Positions 1 to 8,810 are shown, counted from the stretch's first letter. The stretch: 22,627 nt of DNA from CAYWNK01 sp047639615 (GCA_047639615.1 JBLIOL010000048.1:1-22627); one strand, 5' to 3'. Notes: generated from the letters alone by a model not told the origin. A program made the numbers and translations.

Positions 1-1271
1 TCGATCATGGCCTGCTTGACCGGATCGATGCGCATGAACCAGGTGTCCATGGCCATGTAGATCAGCGGCGAATCGCAGCGGTAGCAGTGCGGGTAGCTGT
101 GATCCATGGTCTTGTGCTCAACCACTAGGCCAGCCGCCTTCAGGTCCTTCATGATGACCTTGTCGGCCTCTTTGAACCCAAGTCCCGCGTAGGGCGGCAC
201 AAGCTCCGTGAAGCGCCCGTCCGGGCCGATGGGCCGGAATATCGGCAGGCCCGCGGCCTTACCCACCACGAAGTCTTCCTCGCCATAGGCGGGTGCCTGG
301 TGCACGAGTCCGGTGCCGTCGTCGGTGGACACGTAGTCCGCCAGCAGCACGCTGTACTGATTCTCAGACTCCACGGGCTGGAACTCGAACAGGGGCTCGT
401 AGTGCAAGCCCGCGAGCTCGCTGCCCTGCATGCGGCCGACGATGTCGGCCTCGTCCAGATCGGGGAAGTAGACGGAAGCGCGGCCCGCGGCGATGATCGC
501 GTTGCGGCCCTCGGCTTGCTTGATCTCGAGGTACTCGACCTCCGGGCCCGCGGCCACGGCCGTGTTCGAGGGCAAGGTCCAAGGCGTCGTGGTCCAGACC
601 CAGAGCTCCGCCTCCGGGCGCTCCACCAGGGGCAAGCGCACGGTCACGCTGGGATCCTGGCGATCCTTGTAGCCGCCCGGCTGATTGAGCTCGAAGTTCG
701 AGAGCGGCGTGCCGCAGCGCGTGCAATAGGGCTGCACGCGGAAGCCCGGGTAGATCAGGTCCTTGTCCCAGAGGCTCTTGAAGACCCACCAGACCGACTC
801 CATGAAGTCGCGGTCCATGGTGCGGTAGCCGGATTCAAAATCGACCCAGCGGCCCATGCGGCGGATGGTGCGCTTCCATTCCTCGGTGAAGCGCAACACG
901 ACACCGCGGCAGGCCTCGTTGAAGTCGTGGATGCCATAGGCCTCCACATCGCGCTTCTCCTTGAGTCCGAGCTGCTTCTCGGTGACATTCTCCACGGGCA
1001 AGCCATGGCAGTCCCAGCCCCAGCGGCGCTCCACGCGATAGCCGCGCATGGCCCAGTAGCGCGGAACCACGTCCTTCAGCACGCTGGCCACCAAGTGACC
1101 GTAGTGCGGCAGGCCGGTGGCGAACGGCGGGCCGTCGTAGAAGGAGAAGCTCTTGGCCGGATCCTTCTCCTCAACGCTGCGCTCGAAGATGCGCTCCGCA
1201 TCCCAACGGTCCAGCCATTTGTCCTCGAGTTCGGGGAACGATACGTTGGGTTCGACGGGGCGCAGGGGCAT
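1..1271 (-). CDS. ileS: Isoleucyl-tRNA synthetase, N-terminal 423 residues (3' end outside window)
   Basis: Class Ia aminoacyl-tRNA synthetase that charges tRNA-Ile in the cytoplasm. The reading frame is open from an ATG at 1271 to the window edge, so the C-terminal half (KMSKS loop and anticodon-binding domain) is not visible. Near the N-terminus the catalytic signature reads PPFATGLPHYGHL, with HYGH as the HIGH-class motif, followed by GWDCHGLPVE. The editing (CP1) domain is recognisable from TTTPWTLPSN. The PFATGLPHYGH form is that of the eukaryote-like type II IleS, not the E. coli-type PYANGxxHxGH. The start follows lpxA after a 69-bp gap with no clear Shine-Dalgarno. The family assignment is very secure; the type II assignment rests on motif reading. 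Confidence 0.97.
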   Translation of the reverse strand, partial: MPLRPVEPNVSFPELEDKWLDRWDAERIFERSVEEKDPAKSFSFYDGPPFATGLPHYGHLVASVLKDVVPRYWAMRGYRVERRWGWDCHGLPVENVTEKQLGLKEKRDVEAYGIHDFNEACRGVVLRFTEEWKRTIRRMGRWVDFESGYRTMDRDFMESVWWVFKSLWDKDLIYPGFRVQPYCTRCGTPLSNFELNQPGGYKDRQDPSVTVRLPLVERPEAELWVWTTTPWTLPSNTAVAAGPEVEYLEIKQAEGRNAIIAAGRASVYFPDLDEADIVGRMQGSELAGLHYEPLFEFQPVESENQYSVLLADYVSTDDGTGLVHQAPAYGEEDFVVGKAAGLPIFRPIGPDGRFTELVPPYAGLGFKEADKVIMKDLKAAGLVVEHKTMDHSYPHCYRCDSPLIYMAMDTWFMRIDPVKQAMI

Positions 1272-1340
1272 GGTTCTAGGGATCTAGCGAGATTGGGCCC
1301 ATGGGGCCGGTGGATGTACGTGACACGACTGCGAACCGAC

Positions 1341-2195
1341 TTAGGGGCGCTCGACGCCCTCGAGGATGCTGTCGATGCCGAGCTGATTGAACTCCTCCCG
1401 GCGGGACTCGCGGTAGCGGCCTTTTAGGCCCAGCTCCGTACGTCCCATGGAAGCCAACAGCTCGATCACAAAAGGGCTCGTGTGCTCTTCCGTGTTGAGC
1501 TCATCGAGGATCGGACGACGCGGCTTACCCGAGCGCCAGATGCGCTTGAAGATGTCCCGCAGAAAATCCACGTCCTCCGGCGGCACGCCGTTGCGCTGCA
1601 GGCCGACCAGGTTGATGCCGCGTACGCGCGCCTCGTGACCTTCGACGATCATGTAGGGCGGCACATCACGCGCGATGCGTGTCATGGCACCAATATAGGC
1701 GTAGGCGCCGATGGTGGTAAAAGCCACCGCGCCGGACATTCCGGAGAGGTTGGCGCAGCTCTCGACGCGGCAGTGACCAGCGAGTAGCACACCATTACCG
1801 AGGATGATCTTGTTCTCGAGCTCGCAGTCGTGGGCCACGTGGCTGCAGGCCATGAGCAGATTGTCATTGCCCATGCTCGTCACTCCGCCACCTTTGATGG
1901 TGCCGCGGTTGACGGTCACGAACTCGCGCACGGTGTTGCGGTCGCCGATAATCAGCTTGGTGGGCTCACCGCGATAAGAGAGATCTTGGGGAGCGTTCCC
2001 GAGGGCCGCCTGCCCCACGATGATGTTCTCTTCGCCGATGTGCGTCACGCCCTCGACCACCACCTGGGGGCCGATACGCGTGCGATCGCCGATGGTCACG
2101 AAGGGCCCGACCATGGTGTATGGCCCGACCTCCACATCCACGCCCAATTGGGCGGTGGGCGCCACGACGGCGGTGGGATGAATTAGGGTCGACAT
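1341..2195 (-). CDS. lpxA: UDP-N-acetylglucosamine O-acyltransferase LpxA
   Basis: First committed step of lipid A synthesis: transfer of a 3-hydroxyacyl chain from acyl-ACP to the 3-OH of UDP-GlcNAc in the cytoplasm. The protein has 284 residues, slightly longer than E. coli LpxA (262). Residues 1 to about 195 show the left-handed beta-helix hexapeptide pattern. The catalytic region reads CSHVAHDC with His119 and His122, matching E. coli His122 and His125. The family segment ARDVPPYMIVEGH and the C-terminal helical segment starting GINLVGLQRNGV are present. The ATG lies 2 bp after the lpxC-fabZ stop (TAG CC ATG), so translation is probably coupled. There is no lpxB in the window. Confidence 0.96.
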   Translation of the reverse strand: MSTLIHPTAVVAPTAQLGVDVEVGPYTMVGPFVTIGDRTRIGPQVVVEGVTHIGEENIIVGQAALGNAPQDLSYRGEPTKLIIGDRNTVREFVTVNRGTIKGGGVTSMGNDNLLMACSHVAHDCELENKIILGNGVLLAGHCRVESCANLSGMSGAVAFTTIGAYAYIGAMTRIARDVPPYMIVEGHEARVRGINLVGLQRNGVPPEDVDFLRDIFKRIWRSGKPRRPILDELNTEEHTSPFVIELLASMGRTELGLKGRYRESRREEFNQLGIDSILEGVERP

Positions 2196-2197
2196 GG

Positions 2198-3490
2198 CTA
2201 GGACTCGATCATGGTGAACATCAGAATGGCTTCACAGACGGGCCGGCCCGCCACACTTCCCTTGCTGCGCACTTGGACGGTATCGCCCTTGATGCGCAGG
2301 GTCTCGACCTCGAGGCGTAGCTGATCGCCGGGGGTCACGGCGCCGCGCAGCTTGACCTTGTCCATGGACCAGAGCACGGCCAGCTTGCCCGAGTACTCGA
2401 GCTTGCGTAGGAGCAGCATGCCCGCCAGCTGGGCCATGGCCTCCAACTGCAACACACCGGGCATCAACGGCACTTCGGGGAAGTGGCCCTGGAAGTAGGG
2501 CTCGTTGATAGTCACGTTCTTGAGCGCTACCGCGCGCTTGAAACCCTCCACCTCGATCACGCGATCGATCAAAAGGAAGGGGTAGCGGTGAGGCAGCATC
2601 TTGACGATCTCGCGAATGTCCATGCCGGACTCGCGCTGGATCAAACCGCCTGTCTCCTGGGCTTGCATCAGCTCCACCAGGCGCTGCACCAACATGGCGT
2701 TGGTCTTGTGTCCGGAGCGCGTGGCGATCACGTGGGCGTGCAGGTCGGCCCCAAGCAGGGAGAGGTCGCCCAGGAGGTCCAGCAGCTTGTGCCGCACGGG
2801 CTCCTCGGGCATGCGCTGCACCGTGTCGGGATCGCCGAGCACCAGCGTGTTCTCACGGGTAGCGCCCTTGCCCAGGCCCATGGCCTGCAGGGCCTCGACC
2901 TCGCTCGCCAGGCAGAAGGTGCGCGCCTGGGCGATCTCTGCTTCGAAGGCCTCGGGGGTCACATCCAGCTGGAAGGAGCCGTTCTTGACGCCGGGCTCAT
3001 CGAAGGTAGCCACGTACTGCAAGGTGAGTAGGGGCTTGTCCGAGGGCAAGGCCACCAGGGTGGCGTCACCGTCGCGCACGAAGACCGGCTCCTCGACCTT
3101 GAAGAACTTGGCGTCGGCGCGCTGCTCCACCGTGCCCGCTTGTTGCAGTCCCTGCAGGAAGGGCATGGCACTGCCGTCCGCGCCGGGGAACTCGCCGCCG
3201 CTGACCTCCACGCGCAGGTTGTCCACGCCCAAGCCGCGACAAGCGGCCAGGAAGTGCTCCACGGTCTCCATCTCCACACCCGAGCGCAGCAATCTGGTGC
3301 GCCGGTCCTTGTGGGATTGATAACGGATATGGGCCGGGATACTGGGGGCATCATCGAGGTCCGTGCGCACGAACTCGATGCCCGTGTCGATGCCCGCGGG
3401 TAACACGCGCGCGGTGACGGTCTCGCCCGAATGCAGGCCTACGCCCGTAAATTCCGCTGCTGTGCGCAGGGTGCGTTGCTTGCGGGTCAT
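2198..3490 (-). CDS. lpxC-fabZ: Bifunctional LpxC deacetylase / FabZ 3-hydroxyacyl-ACP dehydratase
   Basis: A 430-residue fusion of two envelope enzymes. Residues 1 to about 280 are LpxC, the zinc deacetylase acting on UDP-3-O-acyl-GlcNAc. The metal ligands appear as His79 (TVEHFLAA) and His234/Asp238 (HKLLDLLGD), with the catalytic His261 in RSGHKTN. Residues about 288-430 are FabZ, with His301 in LPHRYPFLLIDRV and Glu350 in MPGVLQLEAMAQ, the hot-dog-fold dehydratase pair. The chosen ATG at 3490 overlaps the lpxD stop in an ATGA arrangement and begins MTRKQRTLRTAAEFTGVGLH, where LpxC homology begins. The frame is open further upstream to 3610, but that part lies inside lpxD and is not LpxC-like. 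LpxC-FabZ fusions are known in Bacteroidota and some other diderms. Confidence 0.96.
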   Translation of the reverse strand: MTRKQRTLRTAAEFTGVGLHSGETVTARVLPAGIDTGIEFVRTDLDDAPSIPAHIRYQSHKDRRTRLLRSGVEMETVEHFLAACRGLGVDNLRVEVSGGEFPGADGSAMPFLQGLQQAGTVEQRADAKFFKVEEPVFVRDGDATLVALPSDKPLLTLQYVATFDEPGVKNGSFQLDVTPEAFEAEIAQARTFCLASEVEALQAMGLGKGATRENTLVLGDPDTVQRMPEEPVRHKLLDLLGDLSLLGADLHAHVIATRSGHKTNAMLVQRLVELMQAQETGGLIQRESGMDIREIVKMLPHRYPFLLIDRVIEVEGFKRAVALKNVTINEPYFQGHFPEVPLMPGVLQLEAMAQLAGMLLLRKLEYSGKLAVLWSMDKVKLRGAVTPGDQLRLEVETLRIKGDTVQVRSKGSVAGRPVCEAILMFTMIES

Positions 3491-4518
3491 GCCTGATCTT
3501 CCTCGAGTGCGGCCAAACGCCGCTTGAGACTGCGCAACTCTTCCACCAGCTTGGGCAGGGCCGCATAGGCGCGCATGGCGTCGCCCTTGGGCATGGCGGG
3601 GAAGCCCCACACATCCTGCCCGGCAGCCACATCCTTGAAGACCTTAGTGCCTCCACCGATGCGCGCGCCATCGCCCAGGCTGAGGTGCCCGGCGACGCCT
3701 GCCTGCCCGGCGAGGATCACTCGCTGGCCGAGGCGTGTGGATCCAGCCACTCCTGTCTGGGCGATGAGCAAACAGCTCTCCCCCATCTGTACGTTGTGGG
3801 CCACATGCACCAGGTTGTCGATCTTGGTGCCGCTGCCAATGCGCGTAGCTCCGAAGCGCGCGCAGTCGATGGTGGCGTTGGCGCCCACCTCGACCCGCTC
3901 GCCCAGGATGACCGTGCCGCCCTGGGGGGTCTTGACCCAGCCTTCGGCGGTGGGTTCAAAGCCGAAGCCATCCGCGCCAATAACCACGCCCGCGTGCAGG
4001 ATGCAGTCCGCGCCCATGCTCACGCCCGCATAGAGCACCACGCCTGGATGCAGTTCGCAGCCAGCGCCGATATGTGCGTTACGGCCCACGCTCACCCGGC
4101 TGTGCAGCACGCAGCCTGCGCCCAACTCGGCGCCGGCCGAGACCACACACAGAGGTCCCACATGAACATCAGCAGCCAGCTGTGCATCCGCATGCACGAC
4201 GGCGCTCGGATGGATGCCCGGCTGCGGCCGCTCCGCGGGCGGAGAGAAGGCCAAGATCACCTGGCTGAAGGCGCGACCGGGATTGGCGCAGCGCAAGAGC
4301 GTCGTCTCGCCGACGGACACATCCAAGTCCTCCGCCACCAAGACTCCCGCGGCCTGTGTCTTATCCAGGTCAGCCCGGTAGCGGCTCTCAGCCAGAAAGG
4401 AGATCTCCTGTGCCCCCGCTTCCAACAGACCGGCCGGCCCTAGGACCACCCGAGTTCCATCGCCTTCGACGCGGGCGCCGCATAGCTCAGCTATCTCTGT
4501 GAGTGTGTAGGAAGGCAT
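3487..4518 (-). CDS. lpxD: UDP-3-O-(3-hydroxyacyl)glucosamine N-acyltransferase LpxD
   Basis: Third lipid A step: N-acylation of the UDP-glucosamine intermediate. With the ATG at 4518 the protein has 343 residues, close to E. coli LpxD (341). It starts MPSYTLTEIAELCGARVEG, the usual N-terminal uridine-binding domain, and continues through LEAGAQEISFLAESRY. Hexapeptide repeats run from about residue 100 to 300. The catalytic histidine is His241 in LVHVAHNVQMGE. The C-terminus is a charged helix of the LVEELRSLKRRLAALEE type, as in E. coli. The frame extends 33 codons further upstream, but that piece is Arg/Pro-rich and unlike LpxD. The 3' end overlaps lpxC-fabZ by 4 bp. A promoter candidate lies 70-100 bp upstream. 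Confidence 0.96.
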   Translation of the reverse strand: MPSYTLTEIAELCGARVEGDGTRVVLGPAGLLEAGAQEISFLAESRYRADLDKTQAAGVLVAEDLDVSVGETTLLRCANPGRAFSQVILAFSPPAERPQPGIHPSAVVHADAQLAADVHVGPLCVVSAGAELGAGCVLHSRVSVGRNAHIGAGCELHPGVVLYAGVSMGADCILHAGVVIGADGFGFEPTAEGWVKTPQGGTVILGERVEVGANATIDCARFGATRIGSGTKIDNLVHVAHNVQMGESCLLIAQTGVAGSTRLGQRVILAGQAGVAGHLSLGDGARIGGGTKVFKDVAAGQDVWGFPAMPKGDAMRAYAALPKLVEELRSLKRRLAALEEDQA

Positions 4519-4587
4519 AGGGCCAGGAGCCGGTGAGGCTCGCGACGTCCTACGGAGCGGACGTCGGGATGGGTGGGGCCTGGACAG

Positions 4588-4617
4588 ATGATGGACCCGA
4601 CCCGGGGTGCGTGTCAA
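4588..4617 (-). promoter_or_regulatory. Candidate sigma70 promoter for lpxD-lpxC/fabZ-lpxA
   Basis: On the minus strand a perfect -35 hexamer TTGACA (4617-4612) is followed after 18 bp by CATCAT (4593-4588), which matches TATAAT at four of six positions. It lies in the 158-bp gap between bamA and lpxD and would give a leader of roughly 60 nt. It would let the lipid A genes be transcribed independently of bamA. This is pattern matching only. Confidence 0.45.
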
Positions 4618-4628
4618 TCGAGCACGTG

Positions 4629-4650
4629 CCCTAGGGGAGGATTCCTAGGG
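4629..4650 (-). other. Stem-loop downstream of bamA
   Basis: CCCTAGG (4629-4635) and CCTAGGG (4644-4650) are perfect complements around an 8-base loop, about 27 nt past the bamA stop. No T-tract follows on the minus strand, so it is not a standard intrinsic terminator. It could stabilise the bamA 3' end or reduce read-through ahead of the lpxD promoter. Confidence 0.3.
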
Positions 4651-4676
4651 GAGTACCGGGCCTGGGTCGGCAGAGG

Positions 4677-7265
4677 CTAGCGCAAGCTGACGCGGAAGCT
4701 GAAGACCTGAAGGTCATCGCCTTCGCCGTCCATCAGGGGCCAGCCAAAGTTGAACACCAGCGGAATCGGGCTGGTCAAGCCCAGGCTGATGCCCACGGAT
4801 GCGCGCATATCGTCTAGGTCCAGATCCCAGGCATCCACGCCCAAGACCCCGAAGTCCAGGAAGGGCCCGCCGCGGAAGATCTCCTGGCGACGGGTGGTGC
4901 CGGCCAGAGGGGACGAGAAGAGGGTGCGCCGGTACTCGAGAGTACCGGAGATGACCGTCTCGCCACCCAGGCTGTACTTGCCGTCATTGGGGCCGACTCG
5001 GCGGAAGCGGAAGCCTCGTAGACGTGAGGAGCCGCCCAGGAAGAAGCGCTCGCTGTAGGGCACGAAGGGCGTGTCCCCGTAGGCGTCAGAGACGCCCACG
5101 TGAAAGCCGGTATACATGCCAGAGCGGATGTCCTCTTCCGACTCGCCAAGCAACCAGTAGTAGTCGTGATGGACTTCGGACTTGATCATGTCCACGTCCT
5201 CACCCAGGACCCCGCCGAAAGCGGTGGTGCTCCAGCGTGTGGACGAGCCCTCGCGCGGGTACTGACGGTTGTCCAACTTGTTGACGCGTAGGTCCAACTG
5301 CAGGCCAAGGAAGTCGAGCTCGCCTTCGCTCGCGATCAGGGTCCTCGGAAGCGCATCGTCCGGATCCAAGTTGCGGATCTTGACACTCTGGGTCACAGGG
5401 CCGATCTGCACCGAGGTGTCGGCTTCCTCGAACAGGTGACTAAGGTAGACGTGGAAGCGGTTGCGGCTCTCATCGTGACTACGCCAAACGCGATCCCGCC
5501 CGGAAGCGTTGAAGCCCCAACCACTTCGATTGAAGTGCGAGCGGAAGGCATCGGGCTCCGAGAAGCCCGCGCTCCAGGAGTCAATTTCGGATCCCGGTGA
5601 GGCACGCATGGAGAAGCGCTGGCCAGCCCCGTGGAAGGCGCGCTTGTCGAAGATCTCGCCAAAGGCCGAAGTGATGCTACTAGGGGGCGTAGAGATGTCG
5701 AAGTTGTCGGCCGTGACCTGCACGATGCCGAGCAAGCCGCCATCGCTGGTCGCGCCGCCGGAGAGGGTCGCGTTGACCACCGTTCCTTGCTGCACCGTGA
5801 AGTGCACATCCACCAGGTCGGGATTGCCGTCGACGTTGCGCAACACGAAGCTGGGCTGCGGGTGCGTGGGATCCCGTGGGTCAGAGAAGTAGCTCGTATT
5901 GGTCAAGCGGCGCTGGGCTCGCACCAGCTTCTCCTGGTCGACGATTTCGCCAGGCAGTACCAAGACCTCGCGTCGCAGAATGCGATCACGGGTGTTCTCG
6001 TTGCCCTCCAGGGATAGCTCGCGCAGCCGCCGTTTATGACCCTGGACAATGCGGTAGGTCAGGTGGACCTGGCGATTTTCCACGTCCCAGAGCTTCTCCG
6101 ACGGGAGCAAATTGAATCCGCCGCTGCTGTCCGGGTCCTCGTAAAGGTACGCCGCCAGGTAACCCGCAACACCGTAGTGCTCCGTAATGGCCCGGGCATC
6201 GTGGCTCACGCGGCTCGCCTCGTAGGCCTCGCCCACTTTTAGCTCGAACAGATCGCGCAGCTCTTGCTCAGGAAAGGCCAGGGCGACGGACTCCAAGGGA
6301 CCCGATTCCTCGAATGCGTTTCCAGGGCTGCCAGCGAACGACTGCAGGTTGATCGACCCAACCGTCCACAGGGCGCCCTCGTCTACGACCACGTGAACCT
6401 TGACGCGGTTGCGCAGATCGTTGAAGTCGTAGTGATCCACTTGCACGCGAACGTCCAGGTAGCCGCGGTCGCGGTAGGCTTGGCGCATGGCCTGCAAGTC
6501 GGCCTGAAGTTCCTCTTCAACGAACGGACGCCCGAACCAACTAAGTACGCCACGGCCGGTGGTCTTGACTCCAGCCACCCGGCGCAGGCCGCCCTTCCAG
6601 ATCCAGAACCCGGAGTCGGGCAGGGTATCGTTGCCGACCAGGTCCAAGCCGATGCAGCGCACCTTGGGCCCCTCGATGACCTGGAAGATCACGTCGTTCA
6701 CCGGCTGGCCAGGCGTGCTCGGACCCGGCACCCAACGCACCTCGACGAAGTGGAAGCCCTGGGCGCGGTAGGCGTTGTTCAGACGCGCCACCACCAGGTC
6801 AGCTTCGTGCACGTAGATAAAGTCGCGGTCACCGATCCCGGCCCACTCCACGATCTTGCTCAGGCTGAAGCTATCGTTGCCGATGAAGCGCGGTTCGATA
6901 TCGCTGGGAAGCTCGACCACCGGCAAGGTGAGCCGTACGCCGCCCTCCACGTACTCGAAGACGCCGAGCTTGGTGTAGAGGCCAAAGGCTTCGAAGGCGT
7001 TGCGCACATCCAGGGGTTGAACGTGCTTACCGATCTCGAGCCCCAGGGCGCGCATGATCGATGGCTTCTTGTAGGTGACCAACCCTTCGAACTCGACCGA
7101 CACCAGGATCGGCTCATCCGTAATGGGCGTCTGCACGGATTGAGCGGCGGACGCGGGTGCGAGCGCACCCAGGGCCAGCGAGCTGAAAATAGATAGTTGG
7201 CAGACGCCGGCCAATGCGCGTCGCAGGATGCGTAGGGCCGGGTATCGTGATTGGGCGAGGCTCAA
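4677..7265 (-). CDS. bamA: Outer-membrane protein assembly factor BamA (Omp85 family)
   Basis: Omp85-family insertase that folds beta-barrel proteins into the outer membrane. It has 862 residues (E. coli 810). A signal peptide occupies about residues 1-41 (RRALAG, then a hydrophobic stretch ending ALAPASAA). Five POTRA-like repeats follow at about 50-120, 123-200, 202-298, 299-410 and 412-495. The barrel domain then runs to the end and contains the loop-6 signature SSRLRGFRFRRVGP. The start is TTG at 7265, 15 bp after dnaB; it is the only start that keeps the whole signal peptide, and no Shine-Dalgarno is seen. The protein ends FSFRVSLR, so the usual last aromatic residue of the beta-signal is absent. 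No skp gene sits between bamA and lpxD, unlike E. coli. Confidence 0.93.
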   Translation of the reverse strand: MSLAQSRYPALRILRRALAGVCQLSIFSSLALGALAPASAAQSVQTPITDEPILVSVEFEGLVTYKKPSIMRALGLEIGKHVQPLDVRNAFEAFGLYTKLGVFEYVEGGVRLTLPVVELPSDIEPRFIGNDSFSLSKIVEWAGIGDRDFIYVHEADLVVARLNNAYRAQGFHFVEVRWVPGPSTPGQPVNDVIFQVIEGPKVRCIGLDLVGNDTLPDSGFWIWKGGLRRVAGVKTTGRGVLSWFGRPFVEEELQADLQAMRQAYRDRGYLDVRVQVDHYDFNDLRNRVKVHVVVDEGALWTVGSINLQSFAGSPGNAFEESGPLESVALAFPEQELRDLFELKVGEAYEASRVSHDARAITEHYGVAGYLAAYLYEDPDSSGGFNLLPSEKLWDVENRQVHLTYRIVQGHKRRLRELSLEGNENTRDRILRREVLVLPGEIVDQEKLVRAQRRLTNTSYFSDPRDPTHPQPSFVLRNVDGNPDLVDVHFTVQQGTVVNATLSGGATSDGGLLGIVQVTADNFDISTPPSSITSAFGEIFDKRAFHGAGQRFSMRASPGSEIDSWSAGFSEPDAFRSHFNRSGWGFNASGRDRVWRSHDESRNRFHVYLSHLFEEADTSVQIGPVTQSVKIRNLDPDDALPRTLIASEGELDFLGLQLDLRVNKLDNRQYPREGSSTRWSTTAFGGVLGEDVDMIKSEVHHDYYWLLGESEEDIRSGMYTGFHVGVSDAYGDTPFVPYSERFFLGGSSRLRGFRFRRVGPNDGKYSLGGETVISGTLEYRRTLFSSPLAGTTRRQEIFRGGPFLDFGVLGVDAWDLDLDDMRASVGISLGLTSPIPLVFNFGWPLMDGEGDDLQVFSFRVSLR

Positions 7266-7280
7266 GGAGAGGCTTGGAGC

Positions 7281-8660
7281 TTAGAGGCTGATGGGCTCGG
7301 CCATGCCGGGCGCCGGGTTGTCGAAGCGCAGGATGCTGCCTTGGAATTGGAGCTTCACTCCACCGGTGGCGCCGTTGCGCTGCTTGGCGATGATCACTTC
7401 CGCTTGGCCCTTGTTCTCCTCCGTGCCGGAGTAGTACTCCGCGCGGTAGAGCATCATGACCACGTCGGCGTCCTGCTCGATGGAGCCTGACTCACGCAGG
7501 TCGGAGAGCTGCGGGCGCTTGTCCTCGCGGGATTCCACGCCACGGGAGAGCTGAGAGAGCGCGATCAAGGGCACCTCCAACTCGCGCGCCAGCTCCTTCA
7601 AGGAACGCGAAATCATGCTGATCTCCTGTTGGCGACTCTCGGCCTTGGCCGTCATCAGCTGCAGGTAGTCGATCACGATCATGTCGAGCCCGTGACGGTG
7701 CTTGATGCGCCGCGCGCGGCTGCGCAGGGCCATGATCGAGAGGCCGGGCGTATCGTCGATGAAGAGCTTGGACTCAGCCAACTCCCCCGCCGCCGCGGAC
7801 AGGTCCGCATAGGACGACGGATCGATTTTGCCCGTCCGCAGGCGGTGAGCATCCACCCGCGCGCGGCTACAGAGCATGCGCTGCACGATGGAGAGCTTGC
7901 CCATCTCGAGGCTGAAGAAGAGCACCACCGGATCGTGATCCATGTGGTCGGGCCGGTTCATGGCGGCGCGCTCCATGACGTTGAGCACGAAGGCGGTCTT
8001 GCCCATGGAGGGCCGCGCCGCGATGATCGTCATCTCGCCGGGGTTGAAGCCGCCCGTCATCTCATCGAGCTCGAAGAAGCCGCTGGTCAGGCCGGTGAGC
8101 TCACCGCGACCGGTCTGGTTCTCGATCTTCAGGAAGGCTTCCTTGATCACATCCGCCATGCCGACCGCACCGCTAGTTTCGCGGCCTTGGCTGAGGCTGA
8201 AGATGGCGTGCTCGGAGGTGTCGAGCAGTTCCTGAACGCTCTCCTGATCGGGAGCCGTGGCATTGGCCTTGGTGACCACATCCGTGGCCACGCCAATGAT
8301 CCCGCGCAGCAAGGACGTCTGCGAAATGATCTGCGCGTGGTGCTGCAGGTGAGCAGCCGATGCGACCGAAGTAGCCAATTCGGCCAGGTAAGCGCTGCCA
8401 CCCATGGGGGCCAGATCGCCGCTGACCTTGAGGTGCTCCGCCACGGTGGTGATATCGATGCCACCGCCGCGCTCGGAGAGCTGCACGATGGTCTCGTAGA
8501 TCTTTCCGTGGCGCGCGGCGAAGAAGTCGTCCGGCTTGAGGAACTCGGCGATGTCGAGCAGACGGCCCGGCGCTAAGAGCAAAGCGCCGAGAACGGACTT
8601 CTCGGCGGTTTCGCTGTGGGGCGGCACTTGGCCGCGTGGGATGTCGTAGTGGTCGGCCAA
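7281..8660 (-). CDS. dnaB: Replicative DNA helicase DnaB
   Basis: Hexameric 5'-3' helicase of the replication fork. It has 459 residues, normal for the family (E. coli 471). The N-terminal domain (about 14-110) starts PPHSETAEKSVLGALLL. The RecA-like C-terminal domain holds Walker A ARPSMGKT (215-222), the SLEM motif (250-253) and Walker B MIVIDYLQL (327-335). It also has the conserved LRESGSIEQDADVVMMLYR segment. No intein is present. The start codon is TTG at 8660: in-frame upstream sequence reaches a stop with no ATG or GTG, and homology begins right after. The gene follows rplI, as in the common rpsF-rpsR-rplI-dnaB order, and lies 15 bp before bamA. Confidence 0.97.
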   Translation of the reverse strand: MADHYDIPRGQVPPHSETAEKSVLGALLLAPGRLLDIAEFLKPDDFFAARHGKIYETIVQLSERGGGIDITTVAEHLKVSGDLAPMGGSAYLAELATSVASAAHLQHHAQIISQTSLLRGIIGVATDVVTKANATAPDQESVQELLDTSEHAIFSLSQGRETSGAVGMADVIKEAFLKIENQTGRGELTGLTSGFFELDEMTGGFNPGEMTIIAARPSMGKTAFVLNVMERAAMNRPDHMDHDPVVLFFSLEMGKLSIVQRMLCSRARVDAHRLRTGKIDPSSYADLSAAAGELAESKLFIDDTPGLSIMALRSRARRIKHRHGLDMIVIDYLQLMTAKAESRQQEISMISRSLKELARELEVPLIALSQLSRGVESREDKRPQLSDLRESGSIEQDADVVMMLYRAEYYSGTEENKGQAEVIIAKQRNGATGGVKLQFQGSILRFDNPAPGMAEPISL

Positions 8661-8772
8661 GTGGTGTCTCTCTTGCGGTAACTCAGATTAGCTCCAGCGA
8701 GGCCGGAGAACCACTACCAAGCACGGCCCCCGAGCGGATCCCCCACGCCCGCCGCCCCAGGGCACTCATGCA

Positions 8773-8810
8773 GCCAGCGCGCCCTTCCCAAACGGGAAAG
8801 ACGCGCTGGC
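8773..8810 (-). terminator. Strong stem-loop between rplI and dnaB
   Basis: GCCAGCGCG (8773-8781) pairs perfectly with CGCGCTGGC (8802-8810). The stem continues with partial pairing (CTTCCC against GGGAAAG) around an AAAC loop. It lies 39-76 nt past the rplI stop in the 188-bp gap before dnaB. No T-run follows on the minus strand, so it may be an atypical terminator, an attenuator or an RNA-processing site separating ribosomal-protein and dnaB expression. A 14-bp perfect palindrome (GCCTCCTAGGAGGC, 8815-8828) sits between it and rplI. Confidence 0.4.

Noticed and set aside
300..1427. Long plus-strand open frame (375 codons) opposite ileS
   Set aside because: It is antisense to a clear IleS sequence and has no recognisable domain. 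It is a shadow frame of GC-rich coding DNA, like those opposite bamA (6264-7196), dnaB (7629-8576), pth (10259-10882) and prs (11776-12456).
3491..3610. Upstream extension of lpxC-fabZ by 40 codons
   Set aside because: It lies within the lpxD coding region and is unlike LpxC. The ATG overlapping the lpxD stop is the natural start.
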